From positions 1,860,001 to 1,924,000 of the forward strand of contig CALSTV010000001.1 in NCBI GenBank assembly GCA_943789365.1: 64,000 nt of DNA, read 5' to 3'. Source of the stretch: an uncultured Flavobacteriaceae bacterium (GTDB lineage: Bacteria; Bacteroidota; Bacteroidia; Flavobacteriales; Flavobacteriaceae). A program made the translations under genes and the position numbers. The notes below the pieces were generated by a model. The model was not told the DNA's origin, searched no databases, and saw only the letters and a program-made list of their open reading frames with translations. Below, piece by piece: positions 26,854-36,261 of the stretch (position 1 is the first letter of the stretch; every line of letters starts with the position of its first letter).

Positions 26854-29610
26854 ATGAAAACATTTTTAACCGAGGTAGTTCAGGACTTATTGAAAAATGG
26901 TCATCCATTGGCGCAAACAATTTGTGTGCTCCCAAGTGAACGAGCGGGTGTGTTTTTAAAAGAGTCGCTGAAGAAGCAAGTTTCTGAAACGACATTCTTG
27001 CCCGAAATTCTAAGTATAGAAAACTTTGTCGAACGCGTTTCTAAGTTGCAAAAAATAGATGCTGTTCCCTTGTTGTTTGAGTTTTATCAAGTGTATTTAG
27101 AGCAGGCTCCAGAACCAAAGGAAAGCTTCGATAGCTTTGCGCAATGGGGAGCCATTGCACTACAAGATTTTAATGAGATTGATCGTCATCTAGTCAAGGC
27201 AAATGAACTTTTTTTGTATTTGAAGGATATAAAAAGAATTGAATCCTGGGAGCTCAATACAGATATTGCTGAAACTGATATGATGGCAAATCATTTTGCT
27301 TTTATGGAGCGTCTAGGTCAATATTACAAAGCCTTTACAAATTATTTGCTTGAGAATAAAAAAGGGTATCAAGGTTTATTGTACAGAGAAGCTACTAAAC
27401 AGTTAGATGACTATATTCGTGAGAATGCAACGAAAAGCATTGTACTTATTGGTTTCAATGCACTGAACAAAGCAGAGGAATATCTGTTTAAGGAATTGTT
27501 GAGCAGTGGAATTGCCAAGACATATTGGGACACGGATTCATATTATATGAACAATGCGAAGGAAGCAGGATTTTTCTTAAGAAAATACAAGTCGGAATGG
27601 GCGTATTTTGAAAAGCATTCCTTTTCCTCAATCGCTTCTAATTTTTCCAAGGAGAAATTGTTGGTGCAAATTGCCGCTTCAAAAAATGTCTCTCAGATCA
27701 AAGCTGTAGGTGCCTTACTCGCTTCCAAAGAAAATTTGGACAATACAGCACTAGTTTTAGCGGATGAATCTTTGCTTTCCCTTACCTTGAATTCATTGCC
27801 TGACAATGTTGATAAACTCAACATTACAATGGGTTATTTTTTAAAAGATATGCCAATTGCTGGTTTTTTTGAAGCCTTGTTTGAAATGTATAACAATCAG
27901 GTGAAACTCGATAAGGTACATCGAAATGAATTTTATTACAAAGATGTGCTTCGGGTTTTAGAACATCCTTTTTTGTACAAAATACTTGGCAGTAGCGATG
28001 AAATATCGCTGCTTAAAACCTATATTGTTGAGCACAATCAGATTTTTGTTTCTTCTCAAAAATTGTTGAAATTAGCAAACATACATACTGGAGAATTGTC
28101 AATTTCAGGTTTGTTTTTAATGACCCAAAATGTGGATCAATTCACTAAAAAATGTATTCATTTCTTAACCTACAGAAAAGATGCATTCGAAGGCTTCGAA
28201 CGCGAATGTTTGTATCGCTATTTCAATTTGTTTTCGCAGCTTGAGAATTTGAATGGCAAATACAAACACATTCAATCTCTTAAGACCTTACAGTCGATAT
28301 ACAAGCAATTAGTAAGCTCTGAAAAATTGTCATTTCAAGGAGAACCACTCAGCGGGCTTCAGTTAATGGGGATGTTAGAAACAAGGGTTTTAGACTTTGA
28401 AACCGTAATTATAACGTCCTTGAATGAAGGAATACTGCCCGCAGGAAAAAATGAAAACTCTTTCATCCCTTTTGATGTCAAAAAAGAATATGGATTGCCA
28501 ACCTATCAAGAAAAGGATGCAATTTTTGCCTATCATTTTTATCGTTTGATTCAACGTGCAAAACAAGTGTACCTTTTATACAATACTGAAACGGATGCGT
28601 ATGGGGCTGGAGAAAAGAGTCGTTTTTTAACACAACTGGAAATAGAGGGTATTCCTATGGTTAAAAAAACCATAGCACCGCTTGTGGTTTCTGAAAAGTT
28701 ACCAGAAACTCAGGTGTCAAAAACTAAAGAGGTGCTTCATACATTAAAGGCGATTGCTGGTCGGGGGTTTTCTCCTTCAGCGCTGTCTACCTACATAACA
28801 GATCCTATGAGCTATTATAAGAGGTATGTTTTGGGAATAAAAGAAATTGACACGGTAGAGGAAACCATTGCAGCAAACACATTAGGAACAGTCGTTCATG
28901 AAGTACTAGATCTGTTTTATAGGCCTTTGGAAGGAAAATATTTGAAGGTGCAGGATATTGAAGCCATGCTTCCAAAGACGGAAGCGACAACCCTATTGCT
29001 TTTTGAAAAACATTATAGTAAGGGAGGTATGCTAAAGGGAAAGAATCAACTAATTCTAAAAGTAGCAGAACGTTTTGTAAAAAACTTTTTACATGCTGAA
29101 ATTCAACTTTTAAAAAGTGGAAAGGAGTTACAATATTTAGGAGCTGAGAAGCAATTAGAAGCCTCAATAGCTGTTGATGGTCTCGATTTCCCCATCAAAA
29201 TTAAAGGAACTGTTGATAGAATTGACAAACTAGATGGTGTAGTGCGGATTATAGATTATAAGACAGGATTGGTAACTGCAAGTCAACTTAAAATGAATGA
29301 TTTTGAAAAAACAAGACAAGATTACAAATATACCAAAGCCCTGCAAGTCATGTTATACGCATTTCTATATGCTAATGAAAATAAAAAAGTGTTAGGGGCA
29401 GAATTACATGCAGGAATTTATTCCTTCCGAAATACAAAAGGAGGATTTTTACAGATGAACTTTGGAAACGGAAATAGCAAGGATTTTAATATTACAGAAG
29501 ACAGGATTATCGAATTTATGGAGGTGGTAAAAGGATTGATTTCAGAATTGTTCGATCATAATATTCCTTTTATAGTAAATCCTGATCGTCCAACATTTTT
29601 GAATAAATAA
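26854..29610 (+). CDS. addB: AddB-like PD-(D/E)XK nuclease subunit
   Basis: A 918-residue partner of the AddA-like helicase. It has a degenerate helicase fold in the first two thirds (TICVLPSERAGVFLKESL near residue 25 replaces a true Walker A). A RecB-type nuclease domain is C-terminal (FSPSALSTYITDPMSYYKRY, then GTVVHEVLD and VRIIDYKTG). This architecture fits AddB, which recognises recombination hotspots and degrades one strand. It follows directly on a terminator hairpin, so its transcription must start upstream of or within that hairpin or occur by read-through. Confidence 0.85.
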   Translation: MKTFLTEVVQDLLKNGHPLAQTICVLPSERAGVFLKESLKKQVSETTFLPEILSIENFVERVSKLQKIDAVPLLFEFYQVYLEQAPEPKESFDSFAQWGAIALQDFNEIDRHLVKANELFLYLKDIKRIESWELNTDIAETDMMANHFAFMERLGQYYKAFTNYLLENKKGYQGLLYREATKQLDDYIRENATKSIVLIGFNALNKAEEYLFKELLSSGIAKTYWDTDSYYMNNAKEAGFFLRKYKSEWAYFEKHSFSSIASNFSKEKLLVQIAASKNVSQIKAVGALLASKENLDNTALVLADESLLSLTLNSLPDNVDKLNITMGYFLKDMPIAGFFEALFEMYNNQVKLDKVHRNEFYYKDVLRVLEHPFLYKILGSSDEISLLKTYIVEHNQIFVSSQKLLKLANIHTGELSISGLFLMTQNVDQFTKKCIHFLTYRKDAFEGFERECLYRYFNLFSQLENLNGKYKHIQSLKTLQSIYKQLVSSEKLSFQGEPLSGLQLMGMLETRVLDFETVIITSLNEGILPAGKNENSFIPFDVKKEYGLPTYQEKDAIFAYHFYRLIQRAKQVYLLYNTETDAYGAGEKSRFLTQLEIEGIPMVKKTIAPLVVSEKLPETQVSKTKEVLHTLKAIAGRGFSPSALSTYITDPMSYYKRYVLGIKEIDTVEETIAANTLGTVVHEVLDLFYRPLEGKYLKVQDIEAMLPKTEATTLLLFEKHYSKGGMLKGKNQLILKVAERFVKNFLHAEIQLLKSGKELQYLGAEKQLEASIAVDGLDFPIKIKGTVDRIDKLDGVVRIIDYKTGLVTASQLKMNDFEKTRQDYKYTKALQVMLYAFLYANENKKVLGAELHAGIYSFRNTKGGFLQMNFGNGNSKDFNITEDRIIEFMEVVKGLISELFDHNIPFIVNPDRPTFLNK

Positions 29611-29625
29611 TCAACTACAATTACA

Positions 29626-30483
29626 ATGATGGAACAATTAAAAAACATAAGGATTAATGGGAAACATGCTAGAGATATCCTAGCCGATTTGTGTTTTGAG
29701 AAGACGAAACGTAAAAAACCATTGGTTATTTTTTGCCATGGATATAAAGGGTATAAGGATTGGGGTGCTTTCGATTTGATGTCTGAATCATTTGTGGAAA
29801 ATGATATCGTGCTGTTAAAATTTAATTTTTCTCATAATGGAGGAACCTTTGAACAACCCATAGATTTTCCGGATTTAGAGGCTTTTGGTCAAAATAATTA
29901 TAGTAAAGAACAAGACGATTTGTCATCAGTGATCGACTGGGTTTTTAAACGTAAGGAATTCGACTCAGAAATTGATTTGAATGATATTACGCTGATAGGA
30001 CACTCAAGAGGGGGAGGGACTGTGGCGCTAAAAGCAGCCCAAGATGCTCGAATTTCTAGATTGATTACTTGGGCATCGGTTTCTGATTTTGCCATACGAT
30101 TTCCAAAAGGACCTGTATTGGAGGTGTGGAAAAAAGAAGGTGTTGCCTATATCGAAAACGCTAGAACCAAGCAGCAAATGCCTCATTATATTCAGTTTTA
30201 TAACGATTTTGTTGACAATGAAGAAAGGTTGACCATCAAAACGGCGGTACAAAGTTTAGGCATTCCACATCTTATAATCCACGGAACAGCAGATGCTTCT
30301 GTTCCAGTTAAGGAAGCTGAAAACTTGCATAGGTGGAACCCAAAAAGTACATTGGTATTACTTCCAGAGGCAGATCATGGCTTTGGAAGTAAACAACCCT
30401 GGGAAGCGCCTTTTCTACCGTCAGATTTTCAAAATGTCCTTTCTAAAACATTTGAGTTTGTAAAATCTAACGAATTGCTATGA
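29626..30483 (+). CDS. Alpha/beta hydrolase (dienelactone-hydrolase-like)
   Basis: A 285-residue cytoplasmic hydrolase. The oxyanion segment VIFCHGYKGYKDWGAF, the nucleophile elbow LIGHSRGGGTV, the acid in IIHGTADASVPV and the base in PEADHGFGS are present. The start could be 29626 or the adjacent ATG at 29629. It lies 15 bases after addB and its stop overlaps the MATE start (ATGA), suggesting one operon. Substrate unknown. Confidence 0.87.
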   Translation: MMEQLKNIRINGKHARDILADLCFEKTKRKKPLVIFCHGYKGYKDWGAFDLMSESFVENDIVLLKFNFSHNGGTFEQPIDFPDLEAFGQNNYSKEQDDLSSVIDWVFKRKEFDSEIDLNDITLIGHSRGGGTVALKAAQDARISRLITWASVSDFAIRFPKGPVLEVWKKEGVAYIENARTKQQMPHYIQFYNDFVDNEERLTIKTAVQSLGIPHLIIHGTADASVPVKEAENLHRWNPKSTLVLLPEADHGFGSKQPWEAPFLPSDFQNVLSKTFEFVKSNELL

Positions 30484-31817
30484 CAACCAATAAGCGTATC
30501 GGATTCAAACAAATAAACGCATTGGCAATTCCTTCCATTATTGCCGGTGTGTCCGAACCGCTACTTTCAGTTGTGGATACTGCTATTGTAGGAAATGTTG
30601 AAGTCAATTCCATTGAAGCGTTGGCTGCGGTGGGAATTGCGGGGTCATTTATTGCTGCAATTATTTGGGTGTTAGGTCAAACCAAAGCTGCGATTTCTGC
30701 TGTTATTGCGCAATTCGTAGGGTCGAAAACGCTGGGAATAATACAAGAAGTACCTGCCCAAATGATTGCAATTAACGTATCCTTGAGCCTGGTTCTGTAC
30801 CTATTGACCCTTTTGTTTACAGAACAAATATTTGAATGGTACAATGCGGATGGGATAATTTTAAATTATGCCGTTTCTTATTATAAAATACGAGCCATTG
30901 GACTGCCATTTTCGTTATTTGTCTTTACCGTTTATGGTATTTTTGCGGGACTTCAGAATACATTTTGGCCCATGATGATAAGTATTATTGGTCTTGTGTT
31001 GAATGTCGTATTCGATGTGTTATTTGTTTACGGCTATGAAGATGTAATTCCTGCCATGCACGTTGAAGGGGCGGCCTATGCAAGTGTGTTGTCTCAGGCT
31101 GTTATGGCAATTATAGCTTTATATCTGTTTCTTAAAAAAACACCGTTCAAATTGGTTTCAAGAGCTCCCATTCACCCTGAAGTAAAACGCTTGGTGGGTT
31201 TGAGTGTTAACTTATTTATAAGAGCATTGGCGTTGCATGTAGCCTTATATCTTGCGAATTCTTACGCGACAAATTATGGGAAGCAATACATTGCAGCCCA
31301 AACGATTTGTTTTCAAATTTGGTTGTTTTTCTCCTTTTTTGTCGATGGCTTTGCCAGTGTTGGTAGTATCGTGTCTGGAAAACTAAAAGGAGCAGGTAGC
31401 ACATTGCATTTAAAACAGTTGGTCGTGGATTTGACAAGATACGCTGTAATTGTGGCATTTGTACTTATGTGTGTTTGCTTTCTTTTTTACAAACATATAG
31501 GACTGTTGTTTACAGCGGACAAGGAAGTGCTTTCGGTTTTTTATGCCGTTTTTTGGGTGGTGCTGGTTTCTCAACCTTTAAACGCGATCGCTTTTGTATA
31601 TGATGGTGTATTTAAAGGCTTGGCTGAAGTTATTGTCCTTAGAAACACAGTAGTTGTTGCAACTTTTTTAGGATTTGTACCCGCACTGTTGATCTGTGAT
31701 TATTACGATTTAAAACTATTTGGGATATGGATTGCTTTTAGTGTTTGGATGTGTTACCGTTCCGGAATACTATTTGTCTATTTGAAGAGAAATCTTGCTA
31801 AGATGTTGGAACGCTAG
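30480..31817 (+). CDS. MATE-family efflux transporter
   Basis: A 445-residue inner-membrane multidrug/toxic-compound exporter with about twelve helices in two MATE halves. Typical segments are SIIAGVSEPLLSVVDTAIVG in the first helix and FDVLFVYGYEDVIPAMHVEGAA in the first half. It probably uses a Na+ or H+ gradient. It is translationally coupled to the preceding hydrolase by a four-base overlap. Substrate unknown. Confidence 0.92.
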   Translation: MTTNKRIGFKQINALAIPSIIAGVSEPLLSVVDTAIVGNVEVNSIEALAAVGIAGSFIAAIIWVLGQTKAAISAVIAQFVGSKTLGIIQEVPAQMIAINVSLSLVLYLLTLLFTEQIFEWYNADGIILNYAVSYYKIRAIGLPFSLFVFTVYGIFAGLQNTFWPMMISIIGLVLNVVFDVLFVYGYEDVIPAMHVEGAAYASVLSQAVMAIIALYLFLKKTPFKLVSRAPIHPEVKRLVGLSVNLFIRALALHVALYLANSYATNYGKQYIAAQTICFQIWLFFSFFVDGFASVGSIVSGKLKGAGSTLHLKQLVVDLTRYAVIVAFVLMCVCFLFYKHIGLLFTADKEVLSVFYAVFWVVLVSQPLNAIAFVYDGVFKGLAEVIVLRNTVVVATFLGFVPALLICDYYDLKLFGIWIAFSVWMCYRSGILFVYLKRNLAKMLER

Positions 31818-31850
31818 TTGACAAAATCTATTAAATTATCCAAAATAATG

Positions 31851-31858
31851 TACCTTTG
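31851..31858 (+). promoter_or_regulatory. -7 element close to the crotonase start
   Basis: TACCTTTG fits TAnnTTTG and ends 6 bases before the ATG at 31865, predicting a very short or absent 5' leader. A TTGAC at 31818-31822 is too far away (28 bases) to be a standard -33 box. Confidence 0.45.
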
Positions 31859-31864
31859 AAAACT

Positions 31865-32620
31865 ATGAATTCAGGAACTTTAGACATTGCAATAGCAAAC
31901 AGAATTGCAACACTTACTTTTTCGCATCCAGCAAGTAACTCACTTCCTGGAGACTTATTGTATAAAATGACCTCGGCATTTAATGATTTAGCTGCAGATT
32001 CTGAGGTACAAGTAATTGTATTGAAGAGTGATGGTGATCGCGCATTTTGTGCAGGTGCTTCATTTGATGAATTATTGGCAATCAATAACAGTGAACAAGG
32101 AACAAAATTCTTTATGGGATTTGCGCATCTTATTAACAGTATGCGGACTTGTGGTAAAATCATAATTGGCGCCGTTCAAGGAAAAGCTGTTGGTGGAGGC
32201 GTGGGACTTGTAGCAGCATGTGATTATGTAGTTGCTAGCGAAGAGGCTTCCGTAAAGCTCTCGGAACTTTTTATTGGTATTGGTGCTTTTGTGATTGAAC
32301 CTGTTGTAAACAGAAAAATAGGAAAAGCGGCCTTCTGTAACTTAACCTTAGAAGCAACAGAATGGCACTCGGCGACTTGGGCACATAGTAATGGACTATT
32401 TTCTAAAATAACGGATACAAAGGAACACATGTTAGATGAAGTAGATGCCTTGGCAAATAGGCTAGCGAGTTATCACCCCGAAGCATTGTTTGAAATGAAA
32501 AAGGTGTTCTGGGAAGGCACGGATCACTGGGATATTCTGTTAGCGGAACGCGCAGAAATAAGTGGAGCTCTGGTTTTAACCGATTTCACGAAAAACACAC
32601 TTTTAAAGTGGAAGAAATAA
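31865..32620 (+). CDS. Enoyl-CoA hydratase/isomerase family protein
   Basis: A 251-residue crotonase-fold enzyme acting on acyl-CoA thioesters. The CoA/oxyanion segment AFCAGASFDELLA, the glycine-rich GKAVGGGVGLVAACDYVVAS and LSELFIGIGAFVIEPV are visible. It resembles the PaaG-like branch, but the reaction (hydration or isomerisation) cannot be told. The ATG at 31865 is chosen over an in-frame TTG at 31856, which overlaps the promoter element. It precedes queD by 57 bases. Confidence 0.87.
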   Translation: MNSGTLDIAIANRIATLTFSHPASNSLPGDLLYKMTSAFNDLAADSEVQVIVLKSDGDRAFCAGASFDELLAINNSEQGTKFFMGFAHLINSMRTCGKIIIGAVQGKAVGGGVGLVAACDYVVASEEASVKLSELFIGIGAFVIEPVVNRKIGKAAFCNLTLEATEWHSATWAHSNGLFSKITDTKEHMLDEVDALANRLASYHPEALFEMKKVFWEGTDHWDILLAERAEISGALVLTDFTKNTLLKWKK

Positions 32621-32665
32621 AGTTGGATCTTGTCTTTGATTCAAGAAAACTATACAGAAATAAAG

Positions 32666-32673
32666 TATCTTTG
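32666..32673 (+). promoter_or_regulatory. -7 element immediately before queD
   Basis: TATCTTTG matches TAnnTTTG and ends 4 bases before the ATG at 32678. If used, transcription would begin at or beside the start codon and give a leaderless mRNA. No -33 TTTG at 17-20 bases was found. Confidence 0.45.
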
Positions 32674-32677
32674 CAGC

Positions 32678-33130
32678 ATGAATAAAATTAGAATTACCAA
32701 ACAGTTTGATTTTGAAACCGGGCACGCCTTATATGGGTATGATGGAAAATGTAGAAATGTACATGGGCATAGTTACAAGCTATCTGTGACTGTAATTGGA
32801 ACACCGAGTACTGATTCAAATGATGTAAAATTTGGAATGGTGATTGATTTTAAAGATTTGAAATCTATAGTAAAAGAGGAAATTGTAGATGTCTTTGATC
32901 ATGCCACCGTTTTTAATAAAAACACACCACATGTTGAACTCGCAAACGAACTATCTTCTAGAGGTCATTCTGTAATTTTGGTTGACTACCAACCCACCAG
33001 CGAAATGATGCTGGTCGATTTTGCGGCAAAAATAAACGCTAAAATTCCGAAAACGGTACAACTCTACTCATTGCGATTGCAAGAAACCGCAACTTCCTAT
33101 GCCGAATGGTTTGCAAGTGATCACAACTAA
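32678..33130 (+). CDS. queD: 6-carboxy-tetrahydropterin synthase (QueD family)
   Basis: A 150-residue T-fold enzyme that makes 6-carboxy-5,6,7,8-tetrahydropterin in the queuosine/7-deazaguanine pathway. Zinc ligands are in FETGHALYG and CRNVHGHSY, where the C-x3-HGH motif also supplies the catalytic cysteine. DHATVFN and the C-terminal LQETATSYAEW (substrate-binding Glu) are intact. The ATG at 32678 is preferred over an in-frame TTG 48 bases upstream, because the fold begins at KIRITKQFDFETGH and the promoter box lies between. No other queuosine gene is adjacent. Confidence 0.92.
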   Translation: MNKIRITKQFDFETGHALYGYDGKCRNVHGHSYKLSVTVIGTPSTDSNDVKFGMVIDFKDLKSIVKEEIVDVFDHATVFNKNTPHVELANELSSRGHSVILVDYQPTSEMMLVDFAAKINAKIPKTVQLYSLRLQETATSYAEWFASDHN

Positions 33131-33173
33131 ATTTCTGTAAAAACGAGTTTGTTTTCTTAAATTATCATGTGTA

Positions 33174-35999
33174 TTAATGTGCTTCTAGCCAATTAGTACC
33201 TTGGTCTATTTCAACATCTAGGGGTACGCTTAATTTGAAAGCATTTTCCATTTCACTTTTGATAATAGGTCGTAAAACTTCGATTTCATCTTTGTGCATG
33301 TCAAAAACCAATTCATCGTGTACCTGTAATAGCATTTTTGATTTGTATGTATTCGTATCAAAATGTTTTTGGATGTTGATCATGGCAATTTTTATAATGT
33401 CTGCGGCAGATCCTTGAATAGGTGCGTTTACCGCGTTACGCTCATCTCCAGAACGGACCATGCCATTTTGAGAATTGATATTCTTTAAATAACGTCTCCT
33501 GCCCAATACCGTTTCTACATAGCCATTGTCTCTAGCAAAATCTACTTGCTTTGCCATATAGGCTTTCAAAGTAGGATAGGTTTCATAATATGCGGCAATC
33601 AATTCTTTAGCTTCTTTTCTTGTAAGCCCCGTCTGATCGGCAAGTGCAAAAGCCCCCTGACCGTATAGAATTCCAAAATTTACCGCTTTGGCATTGCCTC
33701 TTTGTTCACGAGTTACTTCCTCTAATGGGATGTTATACACTTTGGCTGCAGTCGTAGCGTGGATGTCTTGACCGTTTTTAAAAGCCTGCATCATATTTTC
33801 TTCTTGACTCAAAGCAGCGATAATTCGAAGTTCAATTTGAGAGTAGTCGGCGGCTAATAATATATATTCTTCATTTCTAGGGACAAAAGACGCGCGTACT
33901 TGTTGTCCACGTTCCGTTCTAATTGGAATGTTTTGTAGGTTGGGATTGTTCGAACTCAAACGCCCTGTGGCAGCTACAGTTTGAGCATAGGTAGTATGTA
34001 CTCTTTGTGTTTTTGAATTGACTTCGTTTGGCAGCGCATCGATGTAGGTGCTTTTTAATTTTACCAAGCCTCTCCATTCCAAAATCTCTTTTATGATTTG
34101 ATGCTTTGGTGCTAATTTAGATAGCACATCTTCATTGGTTGCATATTGTCCTGTTTTTGTCTTTTTGGGTTTTTCAACCAATTGCATTTTTTCAAATAAA
34201 ACAATTCCCAATTGTTTTGGAGAAGCTAAGTTAAAGTCTTCACCGGCTTGACTGTAAATATTTTTTTCCAATTCCGCAATGTCCTTGGTAATGGTTGTGG
34301 AAAGACTCGCTAAATATTCAGTGTTCAAATTGATCCCTTCTAACTCCATTTTTGCGAGTACTTTAAGCAATGGGATTTCGATTTCTTGATAAAGTTTTGT
34401 CAATCCATTTTCATGCAATTCTTTTTCGAAAAAGGGTTTTAATTGAAAAATCAAATCTGCCTTTTCTGTTATGAATTGGGTTTGTTTTTCCAACGCTACC
34501 GCTTGCATTTGAATGAGATTTCTTCCTTTTCCAACCACCGTTTCTTCGGCAATAGGTTGGTGTTTTAAATAGGTTTCAGACAGTACATTTAGGTTGTGTC
34601 TCATGTCGGGGTTTATCAAATAATGCGCAAGCATCGTGTCGAATAATGGGCCTTTTATGTGGATGTTGAATTGCCCCAATACTTTGAGGTATGTTTTTAC
34701 ATTTTGAGCTATTTTTTCAATGTTTTCATTTTCAAAAAAGCCTTTAAATTCTTGTAATTGTTCTAGTGTTTCCGCTTCGTTTTCGGGGAAATTTACATAG
34801 TATCCTTTTCCTGCCATATAAGAGAAAGCAATACCGACAACTTTGCTGTCTAAGCTGTTTTCTGTTGCGGTAGTAATTGAAAAACTAACAGATTTTTGTT
34901 GTGAGAGTTTTTCAATAAGAAATTTTCTAGCCAATGCGGTGTTTACGAATTGATAGAGATGATCATTGTTTTCTGAAGTATTATATCCAGTTTGAATTTG
35001 GACTTCATCTTCAGCGGGTGTTGCAAAGAGATCTAATTGAGCAGTGCTTGTTGAGGATTTTATAGTTTTTTCCTCTTGTTTAGGCGTTTCATTCTTTTCT
35101 GTGGCGGGTTCAGGTTGTTTGAACAACTTGTGAACCATATCTAGCGATCTTCTAAATTCGAGTTCTTGAAAAACATCGGTAACCTTTTGAAAATCGGGTG
35201 TAGACAATTTGAAGTCTTCGGCATGAAACGTAACAGGGCAATCGAGTAAAATAGTTGCTAATTGCTTTGAGAGTAATCCTAGTTCTTTATTAGCTTCTAC
35301 TTTTTCTTTCATTTTTCCTTTCAGCTCATGGGTGTTTTCAAGCAGTACTTCCATGCTTCCATATTGCTTAAGAAATTTCTTGGCGGTTTTATCACCTACT
35401 CCAGGCAGACCAGGGATGTTGTCTACGGCATCTCCCATCATTCCTAAATAATCGATTACTTGAAGCGGGTCTTGGATTTCAAATTTTTCTTTGACTTTTT
35501 CAACGTCCCAAATTTCAATACCGTTACCCATCCTTGCAGGGCGGTACATAAAAATATTTTCAGACACTAATTGCGCATAATCCTTATCAGGAGTTACCAT
35601 ATACACTTGAAAGCCTTCTTTTTCAGCTTGTTTAGATAGTGTACCAATTAAATCATCTGCCTCTATTCCTTGGTGTTCAATAATTGGAATATGCAATGCT
35701 TTTAGAATTTCTTGAATATAGGGTACAGCAATTTTTATGGCCTCAGGTGTTTCTTGTCGATTCGCCTTGTATTCAGGAAAGGCTTCCGTTCTTACCGAGG
35801 AGCCTCCTTTGTCAAAAGCAACCGCCAATAAATCTGGTTTTTCACGACGAATCACATCGAGCAACGAATTAGTAAATCCCAAAATCGCAGAAGTGTCCAT
35901 GCCTTTTGAATTGATTCTTGGGTTCTTTATCAAGGCATAATATCCTCTAAAAATCAATGCAAAAGCATCTAATAAAAATACGCGTTTTTGAGCTGCCAT
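33174..35999 (-). CDS. polA: DNA polymerase I, proofreading site degenerate
   Basis: Gap-filling and primer-removing polymerase, 941 residues. The 5'-3' exonuclease/flap domain (about 1-290) has an intact acidic set (VFLLDAFALIFRGYYAL, AFDKGG, GIEADDLIGT, GDAVDNIPGLPGVGDKTA). The polymerase domain has motif A DYSQIELR, motif B RGNAKAVNFGILYGQ and motif C QVHDELVFD. The central 3'-5' exonuclease domain keeps the fold but has lost the metal ligands: motif I reads FSITTATENSLD, motif II AQNVKTYLKVL and motif III FITEKADLIFQL, against Asp355/Glu357, Asp424 and Asp501 of E. coli. It probably cannot proofread. Confidence 0.96.
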   Translation of the reverse strand: MAAQKRVFLLDAFALIFRGYYALIKNPRINSKGMDTSAILGFTNSLLDVIRREKPDLLAVAFDKGGSSVRTEAFPEYKANRQETPEAIKIAVPYIQEILKALHIPIIEHQGIEADDLIGTLSKQAEKEGFQVYMVTPDKDYAQLVSENIFMYRPARMGNGIEIWDVEKVKEKFEIQDPLQVIDYLGMMGDAVDNIPGLPGVGDKTAKKFLKQYGSMEVLLENTHELKGKMKEKVEANKELGLLSKQLATILLDCPVTFHAEDFKLSTPDFQKVTDVFQELEFRRSLDMVHKLFKQPEPATEKNETPKQEEKTIKSSTSTAQLDLFATPAEDEVQIQTGYNTSENNDHLYQFVNTALARKFLIEKLSQQKSVSFSITTATENSLDSKVVGIAFSYMAGKGYYVNFPENEAETLEQLQEFKGFFENENIEKIAQNVKTYLKVLGQFNIHIKGPLFDTMLAHYLINPDMRHNLNVLSETYLKHQPIAEETVVGKGRNLIQMQAVALEKQTQFITEKADLIFQLKPFFEKELHENGLTKLYQEIEIPLLKVLAKMELEGINLNTEYLASLSTTITKDIAELEKNIYSQAGEDFNLASPKQLGIVLFEKMQLVEKPKKTKTGQYATNEDVLSKLAPKHQIIKEILEWRGLVKLKSTYIDALPNEVNSKTQRVHTTYAQTVAATGRLSSNNPNLQNIPIRTERGQQVRASFVPRNEEYILLAADYSQIELRIIAALSQEENMMQAFKNGQDIHATTAAKVYNIPLEEVTREQRGNAKAVNFGILYGQGAFALADQTGLTRKEAKELIAAYYETYPTLKAYMAKQVDFARDNGYVETVLGRRRYLKNINSQNGMVRSGDERNAVNAPIQGSAADIIKIAMINIQKHFDTNTYKSKMLLQVHDELVFDMHKDEIEVLRPIIKSEMENAFKLSVPLDVEIDQGTNWLEAH

Positions 36000-36261
36000 A
36001 GTAAGTGATTTATTGATGATTGTAAATGTACTGAAATTAGTTAATAATTTGTCTGAATACAGTCAAATCCTAAGGCAATATTTAGGCAGATATAGGGTTT
36101 ACTATTGGAAGATTATGGGATAAAAAAAAGGCTAAAACATCGGGTATAAAAAATATTTTCATAAATAACATAAATACAGTATATTGCAAGAGAAGTTTTG
36201 ATTTATATTCATGTTTTATGTGTCAAAACTAACAATAGTATAAAATGAATGCAATTCTATT
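36000..36261. other. Divergent polA/thioredoxin-fold intergenic region
   Basis: 262 AT-rich bases between divergent starts. No convincing TAnnTTTG promoter, hairpin or small frame was recognised, so the promoters for polA and the thioredoxin-fold gene remain unassigned. Confidence 0.5.
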
